This document shows positions 50,059-63,015 of a stretch of 64,000 bases of DNA, piece by piece. The stretch spans positions 264,537-328,536 of the forward strand of contig CAJNOP010000014.1 in the NCBI GenBank assembly GCA_905250075.1, read 5' to 3'. The stretch comes from Rotaria sp. Silwood1 (Eukaryota > Rotifera > Eurotatoria > Philodinida > Philodinidae). Each line of letters begins with the position of its first letter. The stretch's first letter is position 1. A program made the translations under genes and the position numbers. The notes below the pieces were generated by a model. The model did not search any database. It saw nothing but the letters and a program-made list of their open reading frames with translations, and was not told the origin of the DNA.

Positions 50059-50565
50059 CTGAGTACTATTGTTTTCATCTATTTCATTGATATAAGTCAC
50101 GAACTAGCAGTGCCCACCATCCAAAAATATTAAATTCAACAGCAACTTCTGTGGCATTAGAGGATTTCAAGGTATACTACAATTTAAGTGTTTCAAAAGT
50201 GGAATCTGACCCTAGTTCGTTCGATTTTCGAATTTCTACATAGTGAATATATCCCATTTCTCTCTAGAGATTATAAATTGTAAAATAATAGAAATAGTGA
50301 CAGCAACAGATTTCAACAATTTGAAAAAAAAAACAAGTCTTCAATTAATCTTCAAATATTGCTTTTAATCATCGATTACCATAATATCGATTTATATCAA
50401 ATTTATTAACAATATTAAAAATCTGTATATACATTCGGATAATATTTATATATTTACAAATAATAACAATTCAATATTATTCAAAATTTACAATAAAAAA
50501 CACGCATTTATCTGACATTATTTTAAATTTCTATAAAAACAAACAAATAAACAAAGTAAATTTTT

Positions 50566-51111
50566 TCAAATTAATTCACGAAATGTAATTGTAACATTAT
50601 CAGATGTAATATCAGTTATTGCAATTTTTGCTTTTTGTTCACATATTGGTGGTGGATACCAATAATCAATTGAAGTTGAATTTATAGTTTTTTCTTGTTT
50701 ATTATTATCATCTTCTTTTTCTAGTTGCTCGTCACATTCATGAATAGAATCATTTTTCACAGATGATATATCATCATTTTGATTTCGTATAGATTTTTTT
50801 GGTGATAAAGTACGTCGAGATATAGATTTTATTTGTTTTTTATAACTATCAATAAGAGACTTATCAAGAATATTTCCTTCGGGTTCCCATGAATTATGAC
50901 TTTTATCATAATGTTTCCATTTTACTAAATATTCGATACGACCCTAACAAGAAAAAAAACAAGAATTCATTATTCTCAAGAAATTTTTTTCCATATTTAC
51001 TTTTCGTTTACGTTGTTTCAGCAAACGTTCAACTGTATATGTTTTACTTGATGTTTCTTCACGTTTTTTATTGGTTGATATCATTGTAGATGACTTTTTA
51101 TTTCCAGACAT
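50566..51111 (-). CDS. Polycomb-type chromobox protein (CBX)
   Basis: Two exons: 51111-51001 and 50943-50566; 162 residues. Residues ~24-74 form a chromodomain ([20 protein letters not shown], then [20 protein letters not shown]) with the aromatic cage Tyr25, Trp46 and Trp56 that reads trimethyl-lysine (H3K27me3 in Polycomb proteins). The C-terminus has a WYPPP motif and the box [16 protein letters not shown], the Pc/CBX C-terminal box that binds RING1 in PRC1. Between them is a Lys/Ser- and acid-rich linker. It lacks the chromoshadow domain of HP1, so the Polycomb branch is favoured. At 162 residues it is a minimal CBX, similar to CBX7 in build. It lies 230 bases downstream of the NDE1 gene on the same strand. 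Confidence 0.9.
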
Positions 51112-51340
51112 GACCGATAGATTATATGTATATATCGTCTAAAATATGAAATAGAAAGGAAAAAAAAAGAATAATTATCCTTGTTGTTCATCATCAAGGA
51201 CGACGAATGAAGAAAAGCAATAAAATAGCTATATGTATATATAAAAATGAGAGTGATCGAACAAAAAAAAAAAAAAAGAAAAACAAAACACAGAATAAAC
51301 TCTATCAGTATATTTATATAAATATATCTGAAATAATCAT

Positions 51341-53066
51341 TTAAGATTGTGCTTGAGCCATAGTGGATTCATTGTTTTGTTGCTGTTGTTGTTTAGTTGT
51401 AGCATTATTTGTTGTTGAATTAAGTCGTGAACGATGTGAATTTATGGATGATGATGTCATTTGAGACTGTTTACGTTGAGCTGCTAATGTTGCTTCAATA
51501 GCACTAAAACGTCTAAATGCTTCATTGATTAAATTTAAAGATTGTAATCGAGTTGGAATTGATAATGGTTGAGTAAAATCATTAGGTAGAGTTGTGGAAT
51601 AACCATTTGGACTATTTATATTCGTTGTTAGTTGTTGTTGTTCTGTTGACGAAGATGGAGAACCAGGAATAACATTACGAGTAAAATCTGTAACAGAATA
51701 TAATGATGGAGGTTTAGGTGTGGAAGGAGTGAAAACACCATTGTTTTGACCATGTAAAGACGATGGTACTTTGTGATGACCGTTGCTCAAGCCTAGAAAA
51801 TTTATAATTTAAATTTTTATAATAAAATTTTCTTGATCAAAAGATTTTCTCTAGTATCACAGAAAGAGTAATTAATATTTTAAAATTATATTGCTTTATT
51901 ACACTCTCTGATCGAAATGATTCTAAAATGATGACTCGTTCAAAATAATTCGACAAATAGTACTAGACTAAGTACCAAAGGTTTTCGAGAAGACGCAATA
52001 ATAGTGTTCATTTTTTTCTACTCTTATCAAAACCTTTTTGTAGGCCTAATCTGAGCTCACACGACGAGTATTAATTTGAGTGTTTTAAAAAGATTAGTTA
52101 TCGAAACACTAACTTCATTTTTGTCTTTATGCCATACTAAGTTGGAGAACAATTATCAATGTACTACGGTAGAATGGCGGTCAGAAGATAGTCGACCGTT
52201 TAAATATTAAACTACCAGTGATTTTTGTCTAGTTTGAATCACATTTAAATACTAATATTTACCGTTTCGATTAGTCGAATCATGTGTTGGTGTTGTCCCG
52301 GAAGCTGCTGCTTCGGATAGAATACTTTTCATTCGACTACTATTTACAATTGGTGTTCCTTTTATAGACGTATTCATTGCATTGATGGCTTTTTCTGTGT
52401 TTGTTTTATGTAATACATCGAGTTCTTCACGTAAATCTCGAGTTTCATCACGTAATCGCTGAACAGTTTCAGTTAACTATAAAACGAAAACAAAAAGTTA
52501 AAAACATATTTTAATTAGTTTTCTTTTTTCTTTTTTTCAAATACCTGTTGTTTTTCATCAAGTTCATTTTCTAATAGAGCATTTTGCTCTAGTGCACGAT
52601 TAAGTTGTGTTTCAAATGTTGATAAACTATCAAGTAATGTTCGTTTACCTATTTTAAAGAAAAAAATAAAAAAATGTGCTCTTTTGTTTTGTTTTGTTTT
52701 ACTTCGTTCAAGATCATCATTAGTTTGTTCTAATTCCCTTATATAAGTTGTCAATTTTTCATTTAAATTTTTACATGCATTTAATTCTTCTTGTAATTGA
52801 TCAAAACGTTTATCAAATTGTTTTATTGTTTGTTCACTACGTTCACGATATTGTTCATTTTGTGTACGTTCAACAAATAATTCTTGTTGTAAACGATGTG
52901 TTTGACTATCTAATTGTTTTAATTGTACTTCTAATTCTTGTTCATAATTTAATGATGATTGTTGATATTCATCAAAATCATTTTCAAGACGTTCAAAACG
53001 TGTTCGATATTCAATATAACGTTCGAATGCTTCTTCAAACGTAGTTGGTTCATTATCATTTGCCAT
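51341..53066 (-). CDS. NDEL1: NudE family dynein regulator (NDE1/NDEL1)
   Basis: Exons 53066-52703, 52648-52545, 52476-52263 and 51792-51341; 377 residues. The N-terminal ~195 residues are a long coiled coil with NudE signatures: FEEAFERYIEYRTRFERLE, LNYEQELEVQLKQLD, YIRELEQTNDDLERSKR, LNRALEQNALLENELDEK and VQRLRDETRDLREELDVL. These bind LIS1 and dynein intermediate chain in the family. The C-terminal half is Ser/Thr/Pro-rich with TPIVNSSR and PTRLQSLNLINEAFRRFSAIE, matching the conserved NudE C-terminal helix region, and ends in a Gln/Asn-rich tail. It acts at centrosomes and kinetochores with cytoplasmic dynein (family knowledge). I cannot separate NDE1 from NDEL1; it may be the single invertebrate NudE. 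Confidence 0.9.
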
Positions 53067-53311
53067 TGGAAAACAAAAAGTATTTATTTCTAGAATAGAA
53101 AAAAAATGAAACAGCTAGTTGCTTGTATGTTATTTTCTTATTTGTTTTACTCATGCTGGATTTTAATAATAGACATTTAAAATAATAAGATAATACGAAC
53201 AAAAGACAATATATAATCTAGAGATACAACAATTAGTCGAGATACAAACAAGAGGATAATGTTAAGAGAACAAAAAAAAAAAGAAGGAAAAGAATAATGT
53301 TTTAAAAATTA

Positions 53312-56196
53312 TTAATGATTTTGATCAGTCGATGGGGTTGTCGGTGGTTTTATTCGAAAACAGTGAATATCCAAGAAATCACAAAGTTCTTGACAAACTT
53401 TAATGTTGTATCGAAGTAGATCATATAAATTGTAAAGCTAAAGAAAAAAAAATACAATATTTTAGAAAGGCTACATCGGAGGCAGAATTCGATCATTAAA
53501 ATGGTCAAGTATTGTTATCCTTACATAGCAACAAGTTTATACTTCATAAATAATACAAAAAAGAAGTATATAGGGTGTTGGATTTCTCTTAATAGTAACT
53601 CTCATTAAGAATTCAAATATTGGCTTGAATAGAGAAAATTATTTTCCGAAAAAAAGGTTTCTTTTGATTATACAAAAAACATCCTTAAAAAGTTTTTCCG
53701 CTATTTCCTAAGAAGCAACTAGACAAAAATGTGGTGAAGAACTCGAACACGTGTTATTTTCTCAAGAATTCTAGAGTTCTTGAGTTTGACAAACATTTTA
53801 TTTCCCTAAAATCCTTGTTACATCTTAATCTTATAATATTACTATATCTGTAAAAATGAAATTCGTGAATTTGACTTTCGAACTTAAACTCTATATAAGT
53901 TAACATCTCAATGCGACTAATATATTATGAATTGAATTGAAAACTTTATTTGTGTAAATTTTGAAGCTGATTTGAAGAGATTTCAATTTACAAAAATGAT
54001 TGATTACTCTGTGAAATTCTCTTAAAACAAATTCTATCAAATCAGACACTGTTGTAAATATACTATTTCAACTGGTATACATTCATTTTCTTGAAAGCCT
54101 TCATTGTGTTAATGACTTTTAGATCACTTTATACACAATATATATTTGATCAAAACACAACGAATTCAATTTTCAAGTATATTAATGCCATCACATAAAA
54201 CATCTATAATATAGACAAATACGAAACAGAACAGTCAAATATACTCATTTGTTTTATAAGTGATTGTTTTGTTTCGTTTGTGTCTTGAACATGTAAATTC
54301 GTTTCACACAATATTGACAATAAATAATGAATAAGTTCAAAATAAAAATATGTAGGGTAAAGGTTAACTAATTTCTTTTAGTTAAGATAATGGTATAAAC
54401 AAACCTTAATCTGCATATCTTTCGTCCAAAACTGTTATGAATGTGTCAATTCTCAGTTTCATATTCTCGTCTCGAAATTAGTTCAACAATATCATAAAGT
54501 GACAAATCTCATATTAGTACTAATGTAAAAATCTGTGTGTGAAAATTTTTAAATTTCACTGCTAATTGTATAAATAATTTCGTTATAACCCGCAAAAAAA
54601 CTGAAAAACGAGCTGTCAAAAATTAATCTGAAGATACACGCGAGTCCTAGTGATATCTTACAAACTATAAATATTGTTTTTTCAAAAATCTAGACAACTT
54701 ACAAGAAAGAGCCACAGTAAAATATGTTCACCAATGAATAAATTAAAATATTGATTAATACAAACAGCTAATGGTCCAACGTAGGATGTATCCCATCCAT
54801 TCAATGGACTTCTTGACATATGTGCTACCTAATTCAATAAAACACTATAGATTTTATTTAATAATTCAAAAAAAATACTAACAATTAAACGATTTGTAAT
54901 TTTTGAAAAAACAATACCATAACAAAGTAAATGAAGTGATGTATGTTCTTCAAGTACTCTCGATGTTGAATAATTGGAAGCCACAACAGCAAGAAAAAAA
55001 AGAAATGCAATAGGCCAAGCAGGAAAAATAATACTTGTACCCTTTTGTATTTAAAAATAAAGAAAGATCAATATCAACAATCAACTCTCAAAACAAATAA
55101 CTTACAGCTACAGATGAAAAATTTCTTCCACAACCACCTCTGGATACGGCACGAATATTATTAAATGAACTCCATAATGTTGAACCAATCGTTAATAATG
55201 CAACAAATATACGATATTCAATTTGTAAATAAGGTATCTTCAAAAAACCAAACAACTATCAACTATGGATTCTATTAAAGTTCTTACCGTTTTTGACCAA
55301 AAATCCGGTGATACTGTGCTCAATAAATGAACAGCAATAAAAGCAAATTGAGCTTCAGTACAATCAAGTCTAAACATAATTCTTATATGAAATACAAAAA
55401 CAATATATATTTTATTGTTTACATTACCTTCCAAATACAAGTTTACCCGAAACATATGTTTGCCAATGAGCACAATAAAAGGCAAAATTTGATAACATAC
55501 ATGCCCAAAACATAAGCCATGGATAAACACCAAGTTGAACAGCACAACAACAAGCAATTGTTACAAATACTAAAAAATCAATCTCAAAGTGTTTTCTTTC
55601 TGTTTTTCTCTCTCTCTCTCTCAAAAAAAATTCCATATACCAGCTGATACAGAATCACATCCATGATCAAAAAGTTCTCCCAATGGTGATGCAGAATTCG
55701 TACGACGTGCTTGTTTACCATCAATAGCATCAAGTGATTGATAAAGAAAAAGGCCAAGTGCCGTAAGAAAATATATCCATCGTGAACACTATGATATAGA
55801 TATATTTTTAATTATTATTCTTAACAAAAAGAAAAAAAATGATTCATCTACCTGTTCTTTGGCACCATCTGTTTCTATCATAAGTAAAACACTTGTACCA
55901 ATATTTAATACTAATCCAACAATAGTTACAAGATTCGGTGCAACCCATAATGGACAATATTCAACAAGCCATTTCCAAAATTTTTGCATAAATGGATCAA
56001 ATAATGTTATACCTTCGGATGCATATTTATGCTCTTTTAAACGTTGTAATTGTTGTTCAGTTAATACAACAGGCATACGTCGAACAGCTTCTTTAGCATT
56101 TGTTTGTAATTTATGTGTATGTTGTTTAATTTGCTGAACATTATGACGTAATAATGCAGATGGACTTTTATCTAAATTTCTATTAGATGTAGCCAT
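53312..56196 (-). CDS. CEPT1: Choline/ethanolamine phosphotransferase
   Basis: Exons 56196-55852, 55788-55641, 55569-55428, 55369-55288, 55237-55106, 55041-54883, 54828-54703 and 53437-53312; 419 residues, as in CEPT1/CHPT1. The CDP-alcohol phosphatidyltransferase motif is intact: DG at 138-139, AR at 142-143, G152, D156 and D160 ([12 protein letters not shown], then GELFDHGCD), matching DGxxAR-x8-GxxxDxxxD. Multiple membrane spans follow. The enzyme makes phosphatidylcholine and/or phosphatidylethanolamine from CDP-choline/ethanolamine and diacylglycerol in ER or Golgi membranes. The last intron (53438-54702) is 1.27 kb, while the rest are 60-75 nt. Intron 2 carries a (CT)n run near 55608. 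Substrate preference cannot be told from this sequence. Confidence 0.93.
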
Positions 56197-56872
56197 TAAA
56201 TATCTATAAAAAAGAAAAAGAAAATTTTTATTTTGATACTTAAGTTATATATATATAGAAAAATGTGACATTACAAAAGAAGAAAGAAACATTATATGGA
56301 TTTTGGAATTCAAATGTTATGAATAAGCCATCATTTTACTTCAACAATGACTAACAGCATACTGATGGTACTTATAAATGTAGAACATAAAAACACGCGA
56401 GAAAAAGAGAAGTCTTGCATACAAAAATGCAAACAGAAGAAAGGAAAGAGAAAAAAAATGACTCCCGCGTGCGTCTTCTGTCAAGGGTACGCATAACGTA
56501 TTTTAGGAGTACATGGCGATAGCTTGATTTTCTGTTCTAATCACGAAAAGATTTAATATTAATAGAAAGAGGAAAAAAGAGTGAAAATTAAGTCATTTAG
56601 TCTTATTAAAGAAAAAAAAAAGTATTTAATTCTTTTTTTTTTAAACAAAAAAGAAAAATTCTTAATTTCATCGGAAAGAGAACAAGAAAAAAAAGCCTAA
56701 AAGCATATTGAATTATTTTTCTTTTTCGGTTCGATCAACAATGCTTAATACAAGACAAAACAAAGAAAAAAAAATAAGAAATCCTGAAACTAAATTGCAT
56801 ATCACATTTCATTCGATCATACATATCAATATTGTTTCTCTCTCTCTCTGATTTTTTTTCTACTGTTCAATA
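56197..56872. other. Intergenic between the phosphotransferase and palmitoyltransferase genes
   Basis: About 680 bases with many A- and T-runs and a (TC)n run near 56838. It should hold the promoter of the phosphotransferase and the 3' UTR of the palmitoyltransferase, both on the minus strand. No exon seen. Confidence 0.5.
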
Positions 56873-59800
56873 TCAAACATCAAATAGATGTTTTGAAGAA
56901 TTCTTCAAAGAAGAATTTGTTGTTCGTCTTAATCGTAATGGAATTGATTCATTAAAATCATCTATTGTATAAATACGTGTCCAATCAATATTTGATGGTG
57001 TATACCAAAGTATACGACGATTAATTAAATCAACCAAATTTTGTTTCCAACCAAATGAAAATGGACTTCGTGTTGGTGATTTAAAATGTTTATAACGCCA
57101 AAAATTAAATCGTTCATTTGTTGTAAAACCAACTAAAACCTTATATAATTAAAAAAAAAAGAAATATTACATTAAGAAAAATCATAATAATCAACTACTT
57201 GAGCAAGAACTGTTATACAAAGACAACTAATCCACATCAGATGAACAAATGCAATTACTGTAAAACATATTACTGATGGTTTACAATATAATATTTCTAT
57301 TATTGATTCTAATGATGGTATATTACAATGAAATCGAAAAACTAAATAATAAAAAAAAAAAACAAAATACATTATGAATTTTAATAGAATAAAATTGTTT
57401 TAACTTACATAAATAAGCACCATGAAGATAAAAACAAAGACATAATGGTGTATAAAATACAAAACCAGTAAAATATGTTAAAGTTTTATCACCAACACAA
57501 TTATCAACCCACTAGAAAAGAAATGTCAAAATAATTGTTTTGACTCTTCAAAATATCTTATCATATAGATAGAGTATTTGTCATCATTAATATTCTAAAC
57601 AAAGCAGAAAAGATTATTATTATTTTCTTTATAATCATAAAAATAGACCGATCGCTTTTTTTTTGCACGACGGAATTGCAGGATATGTTGTTTTTTTTCT
57701 CTGCGTTCTGTTTAGCTCTGATTGAGATTTTAGCTTTTTTTCTGAATAGGCATGTTCCAAAAAAAAAAACAGAAATCGACTCCTGTAAAATCATATTTAG
57801 ATAATTATTCTATGAAGAGTGTTGTACTCGAAAACTACAGATTTTACATTTGCTTAAAACTCAAAGAATTATTCTTTTTTTTAAGGATACTTTCGTAGTT
57901 TAAACTCACTGGAAGTAAAAGCTTAGGTACATGATAGCAGCTATTTGAGGCACTGCGAAAGATGTGAACTATTCTTTTTCTTAGTATTGATCTAGGCTTG
58001 ATTGCTTATTGGATTAGAAACTGCGAAGCTCTGAGAAAATATTCATTACGATATTCTGAAATTATTTTGAAAAAATCTGAGTACTTTCGCGTACATCGTA
58101 ATTCAAATATCCTCTATAAACATATGACTATATAATACTAAAAGATAACTAGAAGACTTCTAAGCTTGGTAAAATTAATTTAATTTTCGGCTAACAGAGT
58201 TTTATTCTATTCCCTCATGTTCCGCTGCTCTAATGTAATCATATCAGGGAATTGTGTGACTATATTTACAATATATTCAGAACAAAAAACAGCTGACAAC
58301 TGGTAAAGATCACATCATCAAAAGAAATAATAATGAATGAATCGATCTCTGTGAAATACAATACATTGTATGTTATTTAGGTTTCATCATATATAATCGA
58401 AATTCAAAATGTTAATTGAATTTCATAATATTCCTTTTTTTTTTCTTTCTTCTTATATTTATTCGATTTAGAAGAATTCTAATAATTTTATTTACCGGGC
58501 AATGATGATCAAATCTTGCTACACATCTTCGACAATCTCGACAATGTTTTGATCTTATGGGTCGTCGAATAAGACACCATGTACAAAAATGTTCACTGTC
58601 AAACAAATTTTGTTCAATTAATTGAATAATTACCTAAAACAAAAATCAATAGATTCATTTTATCTTTCATATTTCTATCTAAATTCTATATACTCGATGT
58701 TGTTGTTCAGTATTCGTTACAATATAACCTGGATCAACTTTTTGTGCACGATAATAACTACTCCATGAAAAATATGTACATATAACAAGTCCAACAAAAT
58801 TAAAAGACATTATATGTACATCTAAATATATAAAGAATCAAAAAATAAATAAATAAATAAATAAATAAATAAGACAAAATTGAATATTTTACATGGTAGA
58901 AAATAATATAGATAACATGCATAGAGCCAAAATATAGATGCTTGTGCAATAGCCATAGGTAAATATCGATGGACATTTTCATCAAAGAATATTCTAAAAA
59001 ACGAGAAGTTCAAAAAAAATTCTATATTCATGTTAAAGCTTTTTTTTTATGCTTACACTATATAAAGACGTGTTAGTAAAACCAAAGCAATTATAAGTAA
59101 ACCTTTATAAAGAAACCATACACTTATATCCAATATACATGCAACAAGTATAAGAATAAGATATGGTAAAAGTTTTGTTCCTAAACAACGTATTGAACGA
59201 TCCATTTGTAACCATCTTGGCAGGTAACTATTTGAAGCAGTTAATGGACTTAAAAGCAATAATAAATAACGAGCTTGAGGTGATTTAGCTGCTAAATCAA
59301 ACGCATCTTCATTCTAAAAGAATGAGGAAAAAATAACGATTTATCATAAAATATTTAAAAAAAACTTACATCAGCATTACGTATATGAGGTTTTGCACCA
59401 GCATCAATTAGTACACCAATAGCTTCAGAATTATTACCAGCTATAGCGTAATGAAGAGCAGTATATTTATTATTTGGATTTTGATCATTTATAGAAGCAC
59501 CAAGTCTGAATAATGAGATCTATGATAGTATTGTTGAGATTGAACAAAATAAATAAAATAGGATATAAGAATGTAAAATTCGTAGAATACTGAATATTCA
59601 ATGCTTTTTCATAGATATTTTCTCATAGGATACATATGATCTAAATTTGAATCGGAGATATCATTGTACAATATTACATATAGAATATGGATTCATGGTA
59701 ATTATCATCAATTCACCTTGATGAGCTCTATCGAATAATGACTGCACTTGTTAGATGCGAATGTCATGTTTTTGCGTCATGGTCACAATTTTTTCATTCA

Positions 59801-61372
59801 TTATCGAACACATTATATATACATTTGATTAGCAAGATGTCAACCTCAATTTTTAAGATTACTATGCATTCAGATCAAAAGGTCAACAGCAAATTTAAAA
59901 TTATTAATACTTCTATATTAAATTTTTTCAAGGTTTATAAAAATTGATGAATATTTTCTACTTTTTATTATTATTTAAATTTTCTTTCAAATTTTAATGA
60001 GAAAATCAAAAATTGTTTAATGAAGAAAGATCTTTAAATGTGACATATGCCAATGAAATGTTCACAAGTAGATCTCAGTAAGACTAAAAGGATTCGTTTC
60101 CATATGCTGTCCTTCTTGATTTACGACCACTTTCTGCCTTAGGCACAACATATATGAAATAATTCATTTATAAAATTTTGCCCATAGGTATACCTTATGA
60201 CCACGAGAATGTTTCTTTCTTCAGATATTGGATATCCGGAAAAAAAAATACATGTTACAAGGAAAGTTCAAAACATAGAACTTCTTCAAAGTATAATATT
60301 TCAAGAAAGAAATATTCTAATGATCATAGGATCTATCTATGAGTAACATATCCTAAATGAATTTTTTCATATATGTCGCGTGCCTGCGGCAGAAAATGAT
60401 CGTAAATCACAAATGACAACATATGAAGATCTCTCCTTGTGGAGTTCAAATCATGTCAAGCAATAATTTATAATTGATATAAGTTTATCAACTAAATCCA
60501 CGTCTTAATCTTAAATTATTTCTCTTACCGAACAAGTATTTGAGTTGGATCACGACTAAATAAATGAATTTTTTAAAAATTTTATTAAATTCAAAAAACA
60601 ATAAAAGATTAAATAAATTTCTTTATACTTTCTCACACGATGAGCAGCATGCATTAATGGTGTAATACCAAGTTTATCAGGTAAATTAATATCATCTCCT
60701 TTAGCAACTAAATAAGCAACAATAGATGTATGACCAAAAATACTAGCTAAATGTATACATGAACATCCTAATTTATATAAAAAAAAAACACCGATAAAAA
60801 GTAAAAATTCGGTTATTAAGTCGTTTATATATCATTTACCTTCAGCATCAACTAAAGAAGTTTGTGCTCCACACGATAAAAGATAGACAGTCATTTCTAA
60901 TTTTCCATCTCGTACAGCCCAATATAATGGCGTTGCATTAAGTGCACCACCTATAGCATCAACTTTTGCTCCTTTATTAACTAAATATTTAGCTATGTCA
61001 ATTCGATTATTAATTGCTGCCCAATGAAGTAATGTTATATTATCATCAAGTGGTGTTGTTACAAGTTGTGGATTAACTTCAATTAATTCGGTAACACGAT
61101 CATAAAAACCATATTGAACAGCACTAATTATTAAAAAGAATTTATTTAATTGATATAATATTTTTGTTTTTTTTTTACATACGTGACTAAATCAGCTGTA
61201 TTTTTATCAGGTATTGGTGTATTATTAATCACTGTTGAACTTTCAACAGGATAAGGTGGTGCTTTATTTGAACTACCGTTCGATGTATTTGGCTTAAGAA
61301 GAGAAGAAAAACAACAAAAAAATATAAATTTTTATATAAATTTGTCATATATAATACTTCTGTCGACTTCAT
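56873..61372 (-). CDS. ZDHHC17: Ankyrin-repeat DHHC palmitoyltransferase, ZDHHC17/HIP14 type
   Basis: Thirteen exons: 61372-61358 (start, tentative), 61292-61183, 61123-60840, 60767-60629, 60555-60529 (27 nt), 59505-59370, 59313-59057, 58993-58893, 58821-58694, 58633-58496, 57511-57409, 57341-57199 and 57139-56873; 615 residues against 632 for human ZDHHC17. Ankyrin repeats come first ([56 protein letters not shown]), then six membrane spans with the catalytic zinc-binding domain [18 protein letters not shown], ending in DHHCPWVDNCVG. After the last spans come [14 protein letters not shown] and the [11 protein letters not shown] tail motif. It palmitoylates cysteines of neuronal and vesicle proteins at the Golgi (family knowledge). 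A 0.98 kb intron splits DHHCP from WVDNCVG. The start MKSTE is inferred from phase and size. Confidence 0.9.
58845..58873. repeat. (AAAT)n microsatellite in a palmitoyltransferase intron
   Basis: About seven tandem AAAT units in the intron between the exons at 58893 and 58821 (minus strand). A simple repeat with no other feature. Confidence 0.8.
60529..60555 (-). other. 27-nt microexon of the palmitoyltransferase gene
   Basis: The exon TCGTGATCCAACTCAAATAC continues to CTTGTTCG and is bounded by TTTAG and GTAAGAG. It supplies RDPTQILVR, which aligns with the VDPTRLLLT part of ZDHHC17. Removing it keeps the frame (27 nt) but deletes one ankyrin helix. Confidence 0.8.
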
Positions 61373-63015
61373 TGGTTGTAATAATAAATTAAAAGTTTCA
61401 CGCTTGTTTTGTTGTCATCTCAACTCATTGGCATTCTGTTGATTTTTGTATTGTTTAAACGAAAAAAAAAAAAGGTGCCTTGCAATACTATTATACATAA
61501 ATGATGACTCATGATAGTTGACAAGAGAAAGGAAAGAACAAATAAAAAAAATATTCAGTCATTTCATATTTATTCATTGATAAAAAAAAAAGAAGTTGAA
61601 CAGAATTGTTTATTATTGATCAAAAAATAAAACGAAAAGATAAAGAATTTTGAAAATTAGAAAAAAAAATTCTTTTGGAATTAAGTTCAAAATGATAGAT
61701 CAATTTATTTATAGAGGACACTAATATACTGCAAATAAACAGTGTCCTTAAATATGATTCGATTAAAATACATATCCAATAATAAAACAAAGTTTGAGTA
61801 GCTCTTTTCAGTATGTTTCTATAGCAAATGTATGAAGCAAAAACTAAATGTTCAAAACATCTACTACTACTGTTGTTTACTTTTGCTTTTTTTTTTTTGA
61901 GAACAATAGAACGTACGCATTATTCAGTGAACAGAATGTGATTCTACCCAAATCTTGCAAGATTTTCAATTTTTCTTCAGTAAAATTGAATGATTTTCTT
62001 TGTGTTTTTACTCATCAATCGTATTTTTGATGAACTCTTTCATGGTTAGTCAACTGCCAAAGACATAAGGAAGTTCATGATACGAATGAATTATTGCAGA
62101 ATCTATCATAATTATTACATTCAATAAATGATGATGATTGGACCGAAATACGTGAAAGCTTCAACTATTGCTGAGTAGTAGTTGGAAATAGCCGAAGTTT
62201 TTCAGTATTTTGGTCCTGGCACTACGATTTACCGGGTAGATTTGAATTATTTTTCTCACCAAAATGATCAGCGCAACGAGCCCTATAAAGTTCTACAGAC
62301 GATACAGTCTTCTGAGAATCTTATGTTTTGTATGGTTGACTACCCACGGAAGTATCCATCAAAATTCGATTTTTTCCAAATACATTAATTTTTTCATTTA
62401 TTCTCTAATATCAGAAAACAAAAGAACAAAAATGTCTGTTCTCAGTCATCATTTTTTAGAGACCTTCGTCATTGTACATTTCGACACATTCTGCTTATCA
62501 TAAAAAGAAGAAGTATGCGCGTACACATTTAGTCGAATGAACAAAATGTAAAAAGACAACTTATTAATTAGGAACGTCGGATCTTTGTAATGCTTTCTTG
62601 TTAAATATCACAAGGAGAAGCAAAGTAGTCAAGATGCTTACCATTTTGACAAAAATCTCCGTTTTACACTTAGCTTATTTGTTGCATCATTATTTGGAAA
62701 GATGTTTCAAAGATATTTGTTTCGTACGTGTTCTACTGAATTTTGTTGTATGGTGAGGTGTCATTAATGTTGGCGATTCATCTTCTGATATTGTATAATA
62801 TTTTAAGATGAAATGTTTTTTTTAATAGTGACGAACATCATCTTTAGTATTACGACGTACTGATTGTGTAGCACGTGTTATGTTAACATCTATTTTTAGA
62901 TGGACTTTTGAAAGTGACTAGTTAGGCGTTAGCAAAACTATAGATGTCGTTACTATAACTAAAGTAATAATCATTTGTTAAATGAAAATATCCAATAGAA
63001 TAGAGAATTATTTGT
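61373..63015. other. Intergenic, no gene seen
   Basis: AT-rich, 1.6 kb between two minus-strand genes. It should contain the ZDHHC17-type promoter and the 3' UTR of the EF-hand gene. Small + strand open frames (61848-62503) have no motifs, no splice partners and atypical codon use. Confidence 0.5.

Larger units (their letters stand above)
40905..50565. other. Gene-poor region of about 9.7 kb
   Basis: No gene could be supported. Contents: the downstream flank of the kelch duplication, a GT-rich degenerate microsatellite (about 41393-41475), an unexplained open stretch at 44498-44872, a TTAA-flanked element (45650-46559) and a palindromic MITE (49771-50058). The remainder is AT-rich with short random frames. 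Confidence 0.5.
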
